Assembly: GCA_900556715.1 (NCBI GenBank) | Contig: USPM01000006.1 | Coordinates: forward strand, 1-40,679 | DNA: 40,679 nucleotides | Reading direction: 5' to 3' | Source: an uncultured Megamonas sp. | GTDB lineage: Bacteria; Bacillota_C; Negativicutes; Selenomonadales; Selenomonadaceae | Shown here: piece after piece, positions 17,500 to 26,058 of the stretch | Layout of the letters: the number at the start of each line of letters is the position of its first letter | How positions within the stretch are numbered: the stretch's first letter is position 1 | Notes under the pieces: generated by a model | The model's database searches: none | Seen by the model: the letters and a program-made list of their open reading frames with translations, nothing else | Told to the model about the DNA's origin: nothing | Translations under genes and position numbers: made by a program

Positions 17500-19800
17500 T
17501 TATTTTTGCTTATTTAATAAAGCCATAGCAATTTTTTCGCTAGTGATAGGAAGTTCTTTGAACCAAACGCCAGTAGCATTGTAAATTGCATGAGCTAATG
17601 CAGGTGAAGGTGTATTGATAACGATTTCACCTATGGATTTTGCACCAAATGGACCAGATTGTTCATAGCTATTGGCAAATTCCACGCGAAGTTTACCCAT
17701 ATCAAGACGAGAAGGCACTTTATATTGCATAAAGGAATTTTCGACAAGCACACCTTTTTTATTGTAGGTTACATCTTCATATAATGCCATGCCGATACCT
17801 TGAACGATACCACCTTCTGTTTGTACACGTGCAAGATTTGGATTGATTGGAGTACCACAGTCAACTACAGCACAATAATCAAGGATTTCTACATGACCTG
17901 TTTCCTTATCAAGTTCTATTTCTACCATGCCAGCCATAAATGGTGGTGGAGATGATGGCATAGAATTTGATTCAGTATGTTGAAGTGATTGAGTTGCACC
18001 GCACATAGAACTTACAGCTATATCATTTAAAGAAACGCTTTCATTTGTATGCATATTGATTACAGATTTACCATCAAAATCAACATCATCAATAGAACAT
18101 TTGAGCATATTAGCACCAAATGCTTTGATTTTAGTGATTAAGCCAAGAGCAGTTTTTTCTACAGCTTTACCAGTTACATAAGTTGTACTAGATGCATAAG
18201 AACCAGAATCATAAGGTGTTGCATCTGTATCAGCTGCGATTACAGAGATATTTTCTAATGGACACATCAATACTTCTGCTGCTATTTGAGCTAAGATAGT
18301 ATCACAGCCTGTACCCATATCAGCAGAACTGATGGATAAAGTGTAAATTCCTTCATCATTTAATTTTAATGTAGCAGAACCAACATCAACACATGTGATA
18401 CCAGAGCCTTGCATTGCCATAGCCATACCAACACTGCGGATTTTGCCATTGCCCATATCGCGAGCAGGATATTTTTCGTCCCAGCCAATCATTTCTTTAC
18501 AGCGAGCTACACAGCGGTCAAGTGTACAGCTTGTAGCAGTCTCACCATAATAAGCTGGCATAACGTCGCCTTCTTTGACAAGGTTCATTTCACGAAGTTT
18601 TACTGGATCAATATTTAATTTGCTAGCGAGTTCATTGACAGCACTTTCTACAGCGAAAATACCTTGAGTAGCACCATAACCACGATAAGCACCTGCACTC
18701 ATGACATTTGTATATACTACATCATAAGTGAATTTAAAGGCTTTAAGACCGCGATAAAGTGGAATGGATTTATGACCAGATAAGCCAACAGTCGTTGGAC
18801 CATGTTCTCCATAAGCACCAGTATTAGAAAGTGTATATACATCTATAGCTTGGATTTTACCTTCTTTTGTAGCACCAATTCGCACGGAAACTTCCATTTC
18901 ATGGCGAGGTGTAGAAGCTATTTGACATTCTGTACGAGTGAAAATCATTTTGGAAGGTTTTCCTGTTTTATAAGTTACAAAAGCAGGGAAAACTTCAGCT
19001 ACTACAGTTTGTTTGGCACCAAAACCGCCACCGATACGAGGTTTTGTTACACGGATTTTTGATTGTGAAATATCAAGGGCATGAGCTACAATACGACGAA
19101 CATGGAATACAATTTGCGTGGAACTTATGATATTTAAGCGGTTATAAGTATCCATGTAGCAATATGTGCAGAATGGTTCCATCATAGCTTGCTGACAAGC
19201 TTTTGTATGATAAGTTCCTTCGACTATAACATCACAATTTTTTAATACTTCATCGACATCTCCTTCTCCTTCAGAGCCACTAGCACAGAGATTGCGTTTA
19301 TTATCTGCACCGACAGGAGCAAGAGAACGCCATGTATCTTCTGGGTGAACGAGAATTTTATTATCTTTAGATTTACGGAAATCTAATAATGGTTCTAAGA
19401 CTTGATATTGAACTTTGATTAATTTTAAAGCTCTATCTACAGCTTGTTCATTTTCCCCAGCGACGATAGCTACAGGATCACCAACATAGCGAACGTGCTT
19501 ATCTAAAATTAAACGGTCATAAGGGCTAGGTTCAGGATAAGTCTGACCTGCCATTGTGAAGCGTTTTTGGGATACATCTTGATAAGTGAAAATAGCTTCG
19601 ATTCCAGGAACTTTACTAGCTATAGTTGTATTGATATTTTCAATGATAGCATTAGCATGAGGACTGCGTAGAACTTTTACAATCAAGCAATCTTTTGGTG
19701 CAATATCATCAAGATATACAGGTTTACCTGTGACAAGTGACATTGCATCAGATTTCATGATAGGTTGATTGACATATTTTAATTTATCTAAATTAGTCAT
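17500..19800 (-). CDS. Xanthine dehydrogenase-type molybdenum hydroxylase, large (Mo-binding) subunit
   Basis: This is the 766-residue catalytic subunit of a three-part molybdopterin hydroxylase. It has an N-terminal aldehyde-oxidase a/b hammerhead domain, the Mo-cofactor loops IGGGFGAKQ and GAYRGYGATQGI, then SADMGTGCDTILAQIA. The catalytic glutamate is in GAKSIGE (719-725), the equivalent of bovine Glu1261. Hydroxylation of a purine such as hypoxanthine or xanthine is the best guess because xpt lies next door, but this superfamily also takes nicotinate, aldehydes and other heterocycles. The ATG overlaps the 2Fe-2S subunit stop by 4 bases. No molybdenum maturation gene is nearby. Confidence 0.88.
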   Translation of the reverse strand: MTNLDKLKYVNQPIMKSDAMSLVTGKPVYLDDIAPKDCLIVKVLRSPHANAIIENINTTIASKVPGIEAIFTYQDVSQKRFTMAGQTYPEPSPYDRLILDKHVRYVGDPVAIVAGENEQAVDRALKLIKVQYQVLEPLLDFRKSKDNKILVHPEDTWRSLAPVGADNKRNLCASGSEGEGDVDEVLKNCDVIVEGTYHTKACQQAMMEPFCTYCYMDTYNRLNIISSTQIVFHVRRIVAHALDISQSKIRVTKPRIGGGFGAKQTVVAEVFPAFVTYKTGKPSKMIFTRTECQIASTPRHEMEVSVRIGATKEGKIQAIDVYTLSNTGAYGEHGPTTVGLSGHKSIPLYRGLKAFKFTYDVVYTNVMSAGAYRGYGATQGIFAVESAVNELASKLNIDPVKLREMNLVKEGDVMPAYYGETATSCTLDRCVARCKEMIGWDEKYPARDMGNGKIRSVGMAMAMQGSGITCVDVGSATLKLNDEGIYTLSISSADMGTGCDTILAQIAAEVLMCPLENISVIAADTDATPYDSGSYASSTTYVTGKAVEKTALGLITKIKAFGANMLKCSIDDVDFDGKSVINMHTNESVSLNDIAVSSMCGATQSLQHTESNSMPSSPPPFMAGMVEIELDKETGHVEILDYCAVVDCGTPINPNLARVQTEGGIVQGIGMALYEDVTYNKKGVLVENSFMQYKVPSRLDMGKLRVEFANSYEQSGPFGAKSIGEIVINTPSPALAHAIYNATGVWFKELPITSEKIAMALLNKQK

Positions 19801-20270
19801 GCTTGTTCCTCCGTTTTACCATTTTTATAATCTAAAAAGGCACGAATACCACGAAGTTGACCTTCGTAACCAGAACAACGGCAGAGGTTACCAGCTAAAT
19901 ATTCGAGAATTTCTTCATCAGTAGGATTAGGATTTTCTCTAAATAAAGCGATTGCATTCATGATAAAACCAGGGTTACAAAAACCACATTGTTCAGCACC
20001 TTGGTTAGCGATGAACGCACCAAATTCACGTGCTTCTTCTTGAAGTCCTTCAAGTGTAGTTACATGTTTGCCATCAACACGAGCTGCGAGCATAGAGCAA
20101 GATAATACAGGTTTATCTTCAACAAATAAAGTACAAAGCCCACAGTTTGAAGTGTCGCAACCACGTTTTACGCTACTACAGCCATGTTTGCGGACAAAAT
20201 CTATCAATAATGTATCAGCTGAAATTTCTTCACTGATTTTTTTCCCATTGAGCCATACATTTAAAATCAT
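19797..20270 (-). CDS. Xanthine dehydrogenase-type hydroxylase, 2Fe-2S subunit
   Basis: The 157-residue electron-transfer subunit carries two [2Fe-2S] domains. The N-terminal plant-ferredoxin-type ligands are Cys38, Cys43, Cys46 and Cys58. The C-terminal helical-domain ligands are Cys95, Cys98, Cys130 and Cys132 (EQCGFCNPG and NLCRCSGYEG). It passes electrons from the molybdenum subunit to the FAD subunit. The stop of the FAD subunit overlaps its ATG by one base, and its own stop overlaps the large-subunit start by four. Assignment to the family is firm; gene names vary between organisms, so I give none. Confidence 0.94.
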   Translation of the reverse strand: MILNVWLNGKKISEEISADTLLIDFVRKHGCSSVKRGCDTSNCGLCTLFVEDKPVLSCSMLAARVDGKHVTTLEGLQEEAREFGAFIANQGAEQCGFCNPGFIMNAIALFRENPNPTDEEILEYLAGNLCRCSGYEGQLRGIRAFLDYKNGKTEEQA

Positions 20271-21061
20271 TAAGCATTTCCTCCTATAGATGATAAAGCA
20301 CGTTTGACTAAAACATATGCTAAATGTTTGCGATATTGTGCAGAACCACGAATATTAGAGTCTGTTTTTACATTATCTTTTACATAATTTGCAAATGCTT
20401 CAATAGTTTCAGGTGATACTTTTTCACCTAAGATATTTTCTTCATCAGCAATGATTACTGCACGATGAGGAGTAGCACCTATTACAGCTTGCCATTTGTT
20501 ATGAAGTTTAGATACAGCAACAGCCAATACAGGAAAATCTGTTTTTGTCTGTCTATGTGATAAATATGCACAATTTAAAGCAGTTTTTTTCACGATGATA
20601 TTGACTAAAACATCATTATCATAAGGCATTTTAGCAAATTCACTGATAGGAATAATACCTGCATGATGAAGTTCTACATAAGCATCAAGAGCCATAAATA
20701 CAGTCAATACATCAGAAAATCCATAACGACCATAGATACTACCACCAACAGTAGCAAGATTTCTAAATTGTACACCGACAATATGACGCATAGCTTCTTT
20801 CATGCTGTTATTAGTATATTGATTTAAACCAGCATGAAGTTCTAAATCGCGTAATGTTGTCATAGCACCGATTTTAAATTCTGTATCAGTTTCTTCGATA
20901 GTATCTAAATTTAAACCGGATAAATCAATAGCAATATTTACATTACCTGTTTGCATTTTTAACCATAACATACCGCCAATAATGCGATTAGTCTTTTTTT
21001 GGTTTAATTCATAAGCTTCTTCTATTGAGGATACCTTGCGAATTTCTTTGATTGTAAGCAC
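20270..21061 (-). CDS. Xanthine dehydrogenase-type hydroxylase, FAD subunit
   Basis: The 263-residue protein is the CO-dehydrogenase medium-subunit-like FAD-binding protein. RIIGGMLWLKMQ stands where other members have a GGTDL-type loop. QFRNLATVGGSIYGRYGFSD is the second FAD loop, and CYLSHR-like spacing follows in the C-domain. It should pass electrons to NAD or another carrier. The start is GTG at 21061 with AAAGGAGA at 7 bases. Only 64 bases separate it from the CvfB-like gene, and half of that is a terminator, so no separate promoter is evident. Confidence 0.88.
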   Translation of the reverse strand: MLTIKEIRKVSSIEEAYELNQKKTNRIIGGMLWLKMQTGNVNIAIDLSGLNLDTIEETDTEFKIGAMTTLRDLELHAGLNQYTNNSMKEAMRHIVGVQFRNLATVGGSIYGRYGFSDVLTVFMALDAYVELHHAGIIPISEFAKMPYDNDVLVNIIVKKTALNCAYLSHRQTKTDFPVLAVAVSKLHNKWQAVIGATPHRAVIIADEENILGEKVSPETIEAFANYVKDNVKTDSNIRGSAQYRKHLAYVLVKRALSSIGGNA

Positions 21062-21089
21062 AAAATGCTCTCCTTTCTTTGCTCAAAAA

Positions 21090-21120
21090 AAGCTATCCGG
21101 CAAAATATGTCAGATAGCTT
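21090..21120 (-). terminator. Terminator between the CvfB-like gene and the xanthine dehydrogenase genes
   Basis: A 13-base stem (one mismatch, one G-U; AAGCTATC/GATAGCTT core) is followed on the minus strand by seven T. It lies 5 bases after the CvfB-like stop and 29 bases before the first xdh-type gene. Confidence 0.82.
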
Positions 21121-21125
21121 ATAGG

Positions 21126-22001
21126 TTATTCTTGAGATCTTAAACAAGTCCAACCATCTTTTTGTTCTATTTTGCCTTCCTTCATTAAATGGCCTAATGC
21201 ACGTTTAAAGGCAGATTTACTGATACCGAAACGTTCACGAATGACTTCTGAAGAGGTATCATCACAATATGGCATTTTTCCTCCTCGAGCAGTGAGTGTA
21301 TCATAAAGCATTTGGGCATCGAGATTAATCGCTTTTTCTTTGGCTGGTCGCATGGACACGTTGATACGACCATCATCGCGAATAAAAGTAATACGTGTGG
21401 TTAAAGTTTGACCTACACGTGGCTTAATAGTCATTTCACGTTTGTCTAAGAAAGCGATGAAACGTTCATCAGTAAAGATGAATGCTCCTTGTTCTGTGAA
21501 ATTATAAACAGATCCGGAGACCATATCGCCAACTTTGACATTTTCCGCAGGACGAGAAGCACGACGGATTTCATCTTCGACTTTCATCGTCATGGCTAAT
21601 CGACCTGATTTATCTGTATATAATTTTGCCCAGACAACTTCGCCTACTTGTAATTTTCCTCGCATGCCAGCATATGGCATGAAGATACCACGTTCAGCAC
21701 CAACATCTAAAAACGCACCATCACGGCTTGTATTGATTACTTTTAAACGAGCAATTTGACCTTCACGCATTCTAGGAGTTCTCATACTAGCAGTGAGTCG
21801 ACCATGAGGGTCTTTATATAAAAATACACAGACTTTGTCACCAGGTTTTACTGGAGAGGTTTGCTGTAATTTATGCAACAAAATATCATCGCTAGTATTA
21901 CCTGTTTGAGCATCTAAAAATGCTCCCATTTCGCCAACACGTGCGACTTTCATAGTTACTACAGTACTTGGTTGATATTTTCTTTGTTGTTTTTCTATCA
22001 A
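21126..22001 (-). CDS. CvfB-like S1 RNA-binding protein
   Basis: The 291-residue protein has tandem S1-type domains. The repeated phrases VARVGEMGAFLDA, VINTSRDGAFLDVG and VYNFTEQGAFIFTD mark three OB-fold repeats. A C-terminal winged helix (ERFGISKSAFKRALGHLMKE) completes the CvfB/YitL architecture. In Staphylococcus CvfB affects virulence gene expression through RNA binding; here it is likely a general RNA-binding regulator. The start is uncertain: a TTG at 22001 has GAGG 13 bases upstream, and an ATG 16 codons in is the alternative. It follows rsfS by 22 bases. Confidence 0.9.
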   Translation of the reverse strand: MIEKQQRKYQPSTVVTMKVARVGEMGAFLDAQTGNTSDDILLHKLQQTSPVKPGDKVCVFLYKDPHGRLTASMRTPRMREGQIARLKVINTSRDGAFLDVGAERGIFMPYAGMRGKLQVGEVVWAKLYTDKSGRLAMTMKVEDEIRRASRPAENVKVGDMVSGSVYNFTEQGAFIFTDERFIAFLDKREMTIKPRVGQTLTTRITFIRDDGRINVSMRPAKEKAINLDAQMLYDTLTARGGKMPYCDDTSSEVIRERFGISKSAFKRALGHLMKEGKIEQKDGWTCLRSQE

Positions 22002-22023
22002 TATATTTATTTAACCTCGTTGT

Positions 22024-22374
22024 TTAATCTTCGTATTCAACAGTAGGAGCTTCGCCCCATAAACTTTCTAAACCGTAGAAACGACGAGCTTCTTCAGTAA
22101 AGATATGAGCGATGCAATTACCATAATCTAGTAATATCCATTCAGCATTTTGATAGCCTTCTTTATGCAAGAATTCTTCGCCAGCTTGAGTCATTTCATC
22201 TTCGATATTATCTGCAATAGCACGAACTTGAGTAGTTGTTGTAGCACTACATACGATGAAATAATCAGTAGTAGTAGTCAAATCATGCATATTCATGATC
22301 ATGATATCTAATGCTTTTTTATCACTAGCAGCCTTTGCTATTAATTGGCTTTTTTCTTGAGAATTTAGGGTCAT
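22024..22374 (-). CDS. rsfS: Ribosomal silencing factor RsfS
   Basis: RsfS binds ribosomal protein uL14 and keeps the large subunit from joining the small one under starvation. The 116-residue protein shows the family core KALDIMIMNMHDLTTTTDYF, FIVCSATTTTQVRAIADNI, and W-I-L-L-D-Y-G-N-C-I-A-H-I-F near the end. Its place after yqeK and an LCP gene is the usual Bacillota order. nadD, which normally precedes yqeK, is missing here. Confidence 0.96.
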   Translation of the reverse strand: MTLNSQEKSQLIAKAASDKKALDIMIMNMHDLTTTTDYFIVCSATTTTQVRAIADNIEDEMTQAGEEFLHKEGYQNAEWILLDYGNCIAHIFTEEARRFYGLESLWGEAPTVEYED

Positions 22375-22416
22375 ATAAACACTTGCCTTTCTATAATAAT
22401 TTATTTATATATTTTG

Positions 22417-23442
22417 TTATTCATCATCATTTGTTTCCTCTGGAAGAGGCGGGAACATTTCATTTATTTCTTGTTCTACACGGGCATTATCCGGTATCCA
22501 ATCGCCTGTTGGGCTCATATTGCCTGGAAGCATTTTTATTTTTATTTCATTTGTACTTAGCGTATCTAGCAAATCAAGAAGATTAGAGATATCTAATATA
22601 TTAATATTCGTATCGATGTTATCTTCCCAAATATCAAGAATTGTAGGTAGGGTAGGAATTGTTTCTAAGGACATCATTTTTTCAAATAAAGCTTTGGCAA
22701 ATTTTTGCTGACGTTGAACGCGACCTATATCGCCTAAATCATCATTGCGGAAAATCAGATATTGTTGGGACATATCGCCAGTCAGATGTTGATAGCCTTG
22801 TGTAAGATGAATAGAAGTACCACTTACAGGGTCGTCATAATCCATATTACTTTCCACATAGAGATTAATACCGCCAATGGTATCTACGAATTTAGCTAAA
22901 CTTTTACGGTCTAGAGCAACATATTGAGTAATTGGTATATTCAATAGTTGAGATACTGTATTTACAGCAAGAGGAGCTCCACCATAATAATAAGTAAAGC
23001 TGAGATATTCAGGATCTTTACGACCGTCCATAGTGGTCTTTATATTTCTAGGTAAAGATAAAAACCTGATTTCTCCATTAGTGTGATCCATACTTACGAG
23101 CATGAGAGCATCTGCATAACGTCCAGCCTCGGCAATGCCTTCAACAGGTTTGTCATCTATACCAATGAATAAAATATTAGTATAGTTTTCAAATTTTTTA
23201 TCCACGAATTGTGGGGGAATAGGTGGTTTTTGTGGTTTACTAGGATGTGCTTCTTTATATTGAGCGTATTTAAAACTACCCCAAGAGTAAATCTCAGAAA
23301 TTACGATGTATGAACCGTAGACAATACTAGATAAAAGTATGAGTACAAGCAATAAACGACCAAGGCGTATACGTTTAATAAGTGGCTTTTTCGTTTTTCT
23401 ATTCGTAGTTTTTGTTGAAGTTTTAATCTTTTTTGGGGGCAT
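22417..23442 (-). CDS. LytR-CpsA-Psr (LCP) family cell wall ligase
   Basis: LCP proteins transfer lipid-linked glycopolymers onto peptidoglycan at the outer face of the membrane. After a very basic cytoplasmic tail (KKIKTSTKTTNRKTKK) comes one membrane helix (LLLVLILLSSIVYGSYIVI). The LCP domain follows with ILFIGIDDKP, RYADALMLVSMD, IRFLSLPRNIK and GDIGRVQRQQKF, including the conserved Arg/Asp residues. The C-terminal tail is acidic. The ATG at 23442, 2 bases after the yqeK stop, is preferred to one ten codons earlier inside yqeK; neither has a strong ribosome site. What polymer a double-membraned cell would attach is open. Confidence 0.9.
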   Translation of the reverse strand: MPPKKIKTSTKTTNRKTKKPLIKRIRLGRLLLVLILLSSIVYGSYIVISEIYSWGSFKYAQYKEAHPSKPQKPPIPPQFVDKKFENYTNILFIGIDDKPVEGIAEAGRYADALMLVSMDHTNGEIRFLSLPRNIKTTMDGRKDPEYLSFTYYYGGAPLAVNTVSQLLNIPITQYVALDRKSLAKFVDTIGGINLYVESNMDYDDPVSGTSIHLTQGYQHLTGDMSQQYLIFRNDDLGDIGRVQRQQKFAKALFEKMMSLETIPTLPTILDIWEDNIDTNINILDISNLLDLLDTLSTNEIKIKMLPGNMSPTGDWIPDNARVEQEINEMFPPLPEETNDDE

Positions 23443-23443
23443 A

Positions 23444-24016
23444 TTATAATTCTCGTTGGAGGAGAATTTCATTACGCGCAGCTACTGTATATGGGTGAAT
23501 AGTATGTCCTTTACGCATAATAAATAATATGGATTGATCAAAAGCACTTATCATAACAGTATCAAGGTCTTGTGTCATGGCTTGTTTGCGAAGTTTATCT
23601 AAGCCTTCAAATTTACGATGAGGTTCTATCATATCGGCAAGATAAACTATTTTGTCGAGTTTAGACATATTAGCTCCGCCAACAGTATGAGAAGCGATAG
23701 CTTTTAAAATAGCAGTATCATGAACATCATATTTTTCTTTAGCAATGGCAGTGCCAAGTGGGGCATGCATTAAAATAGGTAATTGACGGTCAATATCTGT
23801 AATATAGAGATGACGTTTTTCACATTCAGCAATTAAATCTTCGGTTGCAAACTCACGTGCGCAATCGTGCAATAAGCCAGCAATAGCAGCTTGTTCTTCA
23901 TCTACGCCAAATCGTTTTGCCAAGATAATGGCAGTATCCATTACCCCAAGACAATGAGCATAACGATTAGGTTTCAAATTTGATTGTAAAATAGTTTGCA
24001 TTTGATTAATATCCAC
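23444..24016 (-). CDS. yqeK: Bis(5'-nucleosyl)-tetraphosphatase, YqeK (HD domain)
   Basis: YqeK hydrolyses diadenosine tetraphosphate symmetrically using a metal-bound HD domain. The 190-residue protein has His21 (RYAHCLGV), His50-Asp51 (GLLHDCARE), His84 (LMHAPLG), His110 (IASHTVGG) and the following VYLADMIEP aspartate, the full metal set. The GTG start at 24016 has AAGGAG at 6 bases. It begins a unit with the LCP gene, rsfS and the CvfB-like gene, with a promoter candidate about 70 bases upstream. nadD, its usual neighbour, is absent. Confidence 0.95.
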   Translation of the reverse strand: MDINQMQTILQSNLKPNRYAHCLGVMDTAIILAKRFGVDEEQAAIAGLLHDCAREFATEDLIAECEKRHLYITDIDRQLPILMHAPLGTAIAKEKYDVHDTAILKAIASHTVGGANMSKLDKIVYLADMIEPHRKFEGLDKLRKQAMTQDLDTVMISAFDQSILFIMRKGHTIHPYTVAARNEILLQREL

Positions 24017-24082
24017 AAGAAACTCCTTCTTTATCCTAGATTAAAATAAATTTTATTAATGTAAATATTTATTTCTAAATAT

Positions 24083-24110
24083 ATTTTAATATATTTAGCT
24101 TAAAAATCAA
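24083..24110 (-). promoter_or_regulatory. Candidate promoter of the yqeK unit
   Basis: On the minus strand TTGATT, a 16-base spacer and TAAAAT lie between the rnpB terminator and yqeK. The surroundings are very AT-rich, so chance matches are possible. Confidence 0.45.
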
Positions 24111-24124
24111 ATAGTTAAAATAAA

Positions 24125-24147
24125 AAAACTGCCAGTAAGGCAGTTTT
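24125..24147 (-). terminator. Terminator of rnpB
   Basis: A 9-base stem (AAAACTGCC/GGCAGTTTT) with a 5-base loop is followed by a T-run on the minus strand. It lies just past the RNase P RNA 3' end. Confidence 0.9.
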
Positions 24148-24151
24148 CACT

Positions 24152-24513
24152 AAAGATATGAGTAATCAATAAGCCGAGTTTTGTTCCACTTGCGTGGTGA
24201 TAATCATTTATCTGGACTTATAGTTACCTATAAGCTCTAGCGACACAACCCGGAAGGCTCAGCGGGCCACTTCATCCCTTCCCTATTCGGTCTTGCTCCA
24301 TGTGGGGTTTACCTAGCCATACAGTCACCTGCATGCTGGTGCGCTCTTACCGCACCTTTCCACCCTTACCTGTATTCACAGGCGGTTTAAGTTTCTATAG
24401 CACTTTCCCTGAGGTCACCCTCGCTGGACGTTATCCAGCACATTGCCCTGTGGAGCCCGGACTTTCCTCATATACAAAAAAGTATACGCGATTATCTTTC
24501 ATACTCATGTCTT
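24152..24513 (-). ncRNA. rnpB: RNase P RNA (catalytic component)
   Basis: The RNA of about 360 bases removes 5' leaders from tRNA precursors. On the minus strand it carries GAGGAAAGTCCGGGCTCC (the P4 5' half with the P2/P3 junction), GGGTGACCTCAGGGAAAGTG, AAACCCCACATGGAGCAAGACC, and the 3' P4/P1 region ending in AAACTCGGCTTAT. The terminal P1 helix can form between AAGACATGAGTA (24502-24513) and TACTCATATCTT (24153-24164), which sets the ends. The domain order fits the common class A form. It has its own strong promoter and terminator. Ends are accurate to a few bases. Confidence 0.95.
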
Positions 24514-24523
24514 TAGCTATTAG

Positions 24524-24552
24524 ATTATAGCATTGATTTTTACTGTGGTCAA
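24524..24552 (-). promoter_or_regulatory. Strong promoter of rnpB
   Basis: On the minus strand TTGACC, a 17-base spacer and a perfect TATAAT. The -35 box overlaps the stop codon of the methyltransferase gene (24549-24551). Transcription should begin about 24517, matching the P1 helix end. Confidence 0.85.
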
Positions 24553-25343
24553 ATATTTTGGCGACAATATTCATACATAATCATCGAACCAGCATTTGCC
24601 ACGTTCAAAGATTCAGCATCGCCTTTCATCGGAATGTATATTTTAGCATTACATTTGTCTAATAAATTATCAGAAACGCCATTGGCTTCATTGCCTAAAA
24701 TAATAGCACAATCTTGAGGATAGGAAATATCCCATGAAGCTTTGGCACTATTATCTAAAGCTGTAGCATAAAGTGTTAAATTATGATTTTGACAAAAAGA
24801 TAATAAATCTTGTTCAGAAATTTTAGTGATTATAGGGAGATTGAATAAAGAACCCATGGCAGAACGCACTACTTTTGGAGAATAGATATCGACTGTTCCA
24901 TTTAGGCAGATAATGGCTTTTACACCCATAGCATCAGCTGTGCGAATGATGGTACCGATGTTTCCAGGGTCTTGTAATCTATCTAAAATCAGATAAAGTC
25001 CTGATTTATTTATTGTAGCTAAATCATCTAAATTGTGATTTTGTATAGGTAAAATCAACATTAATCCCTGTGGAGATTGAGTATCACTGATTTTTTGATA
25101 AATATGTTCAGGAACTTCAAAACAAGGACATTTTAATTGTTCTAAAATGGATTTTCCGCGTTCATTTGTAAAGGCTTTTTGTGTGAAAAAACACATTTGC
25201 ACGGAAATATTTTTGGCAATAACCATTTCAGCATTGCGAATACCTTCTAATATAAATAATTGGTATTTGTCGCGATATTTTTTTTGTTGGAGGCTTAAAG
25301 CCATTTTGACTTTGGCATTAGTTAGACTTGTGATTAGCTCCAT
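24549..25343 (-). CDS. TrmH/SpoU family rRNA 2'-O-methyltransferase
   Basis: The 264-residue protein has an N-terminal L30e-like substrate-binding domain (FILEGIRNAEMVIAK). The SPOUT knot follows with its three motifs: LDRLQDPGNIGTIIRTADA (motif 1), CAIILGNEANGVSD (motif 2) and IPMKGDAESLNVANAGSM (motif 3). It uses S-adenosylmethionine to methylate a ribose, most likely in 23S rRNA; which nucleotide cannot be told. The start ATG overlaps the RCK gene stop by one base (TAATG). The last bases also serve as the rnpB -35 box. Confidence 0.93.
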   Translation of the reverse strand: MELITSLTNAKVKMALSLQQKKYRDKYQLFILEGIRNAEMVIAKNISVQMCFFTQKAFTNERGKSILEQLKCPCFEVPEHIYQKISDTQSPQGLMLILPIQNHNLDDLATINKSGLYLILDRLQDPGNIGTIIRTADAMGVKAIICLNGTVDIYSPKVVRSAMGSLFNLPIITKISEQDLLSFCQNHNLTLYATALDNSAKASWDISYPQDCAIILGNEANGVSDNLLDKCNAKIYIPMKGDAESLNVANAGSMIMYEYCRQNI

Positions 25344-26017
25344 TATTTTTCTAGAGCCTCCAAGCCATTGATACTTTCATTGCTACCAACAACGATAGCG
25401 ATATCATTTTCGAGTAATACTTCTGTAGGAAGTGGAGAAATGATTAAATTATCATGACGTTTGATAGCAACAACGTTTAAGCCATATTTAGCACGGATAT
25501 TTGATTCGCTGAGTGTTTTATTGCGGATAGCTTTTGGCACAGCGATTTCTACAATACTGAATTTTGGCGATAATTCGATATAATCCATGATATTTGTAGA
25601 AGCAAGGTTATAGGCAACACGACGAGCCATATCTCGCTCTGGAGCAACAATGCGGTTGGCTCCGATTTTTTCTAATACTTTGATTTGTAATGGACTTTTA
25701 GCGATAGCAACGATATAAGGAACACCGATTTCTTTTAATTGAAGTGTAGTCATGATATTAGCTTCAGTATCATCACCGATAGCCACGATTACAACATCAA
25801 AATTTAAAATACCTAAAGAGCGAAGTGCTTCTTCATCTGTAGTATCTGCTTGAACTACATGAGTTACCTCATGGCTAAAGTCTTGGACTTTTTCCATATC
25901 TTTATCAATAGCAAGAACATCATAGCCCATTTCATGAAGGGATTTTGCGATATTTCTGCCAAATCTGCCAAGACCGACTACGGCAAATTGACGTTCATTT
26001 TGTGGAGAAAATTTCAT
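25343..26017 (-). CDS. Potassium channel regulatory subunit, KtrA/TrkA (RCK) type
   Basis: The 224-residue protein has an N-terminal RCK/TrkA-N Rossmann domain (FAVVGLGRFGRNIAKSLHEM, acidic residue at VLAIDKD) and a C-terminal TrkA-C domain. It is the cytoplasmic nucleotide-gated subunit of a Ktr-type potassium transporter. No membrane subunit (ktrB/trkH) is in the window, so it is an orphan here. It lies 41 bases after ruvA with a clear AAAGGAG ribosome site and overlaps the methyltransferase start. Confidence 0.92.
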   Translation of the reverse strand: MKFSPQNERQFAVVGLGRFGRNIAKSLHEMGYDVLAIDKDMEKVQDFSHEVTHVVQADTTDEEALRSLGILNFDVVIVAIGDDTEANIMTTLQLKEIGVPYIVAIAKSPLQIKVLEKIGANRIVAPERDMARRVAYNLASTNIMDYIELSPKFSIVEIAVPKAIRNKTLSESNIRAKYGLNVVAIKRHDNLIISPLPTEVLLENDIAIVVGSNESINGLEALEK

Positions 26018-26058
26018 AATAAAAAACTCCTTTATTTAATCTTCTACTTAATTTAATT

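Noticed and set aside
24300..24530. Plus-strand 76-codon open frame
   Set aside because: It lies across the RNase P RNA on the opposite strand; its open state is a by-product of the RNA sequence.
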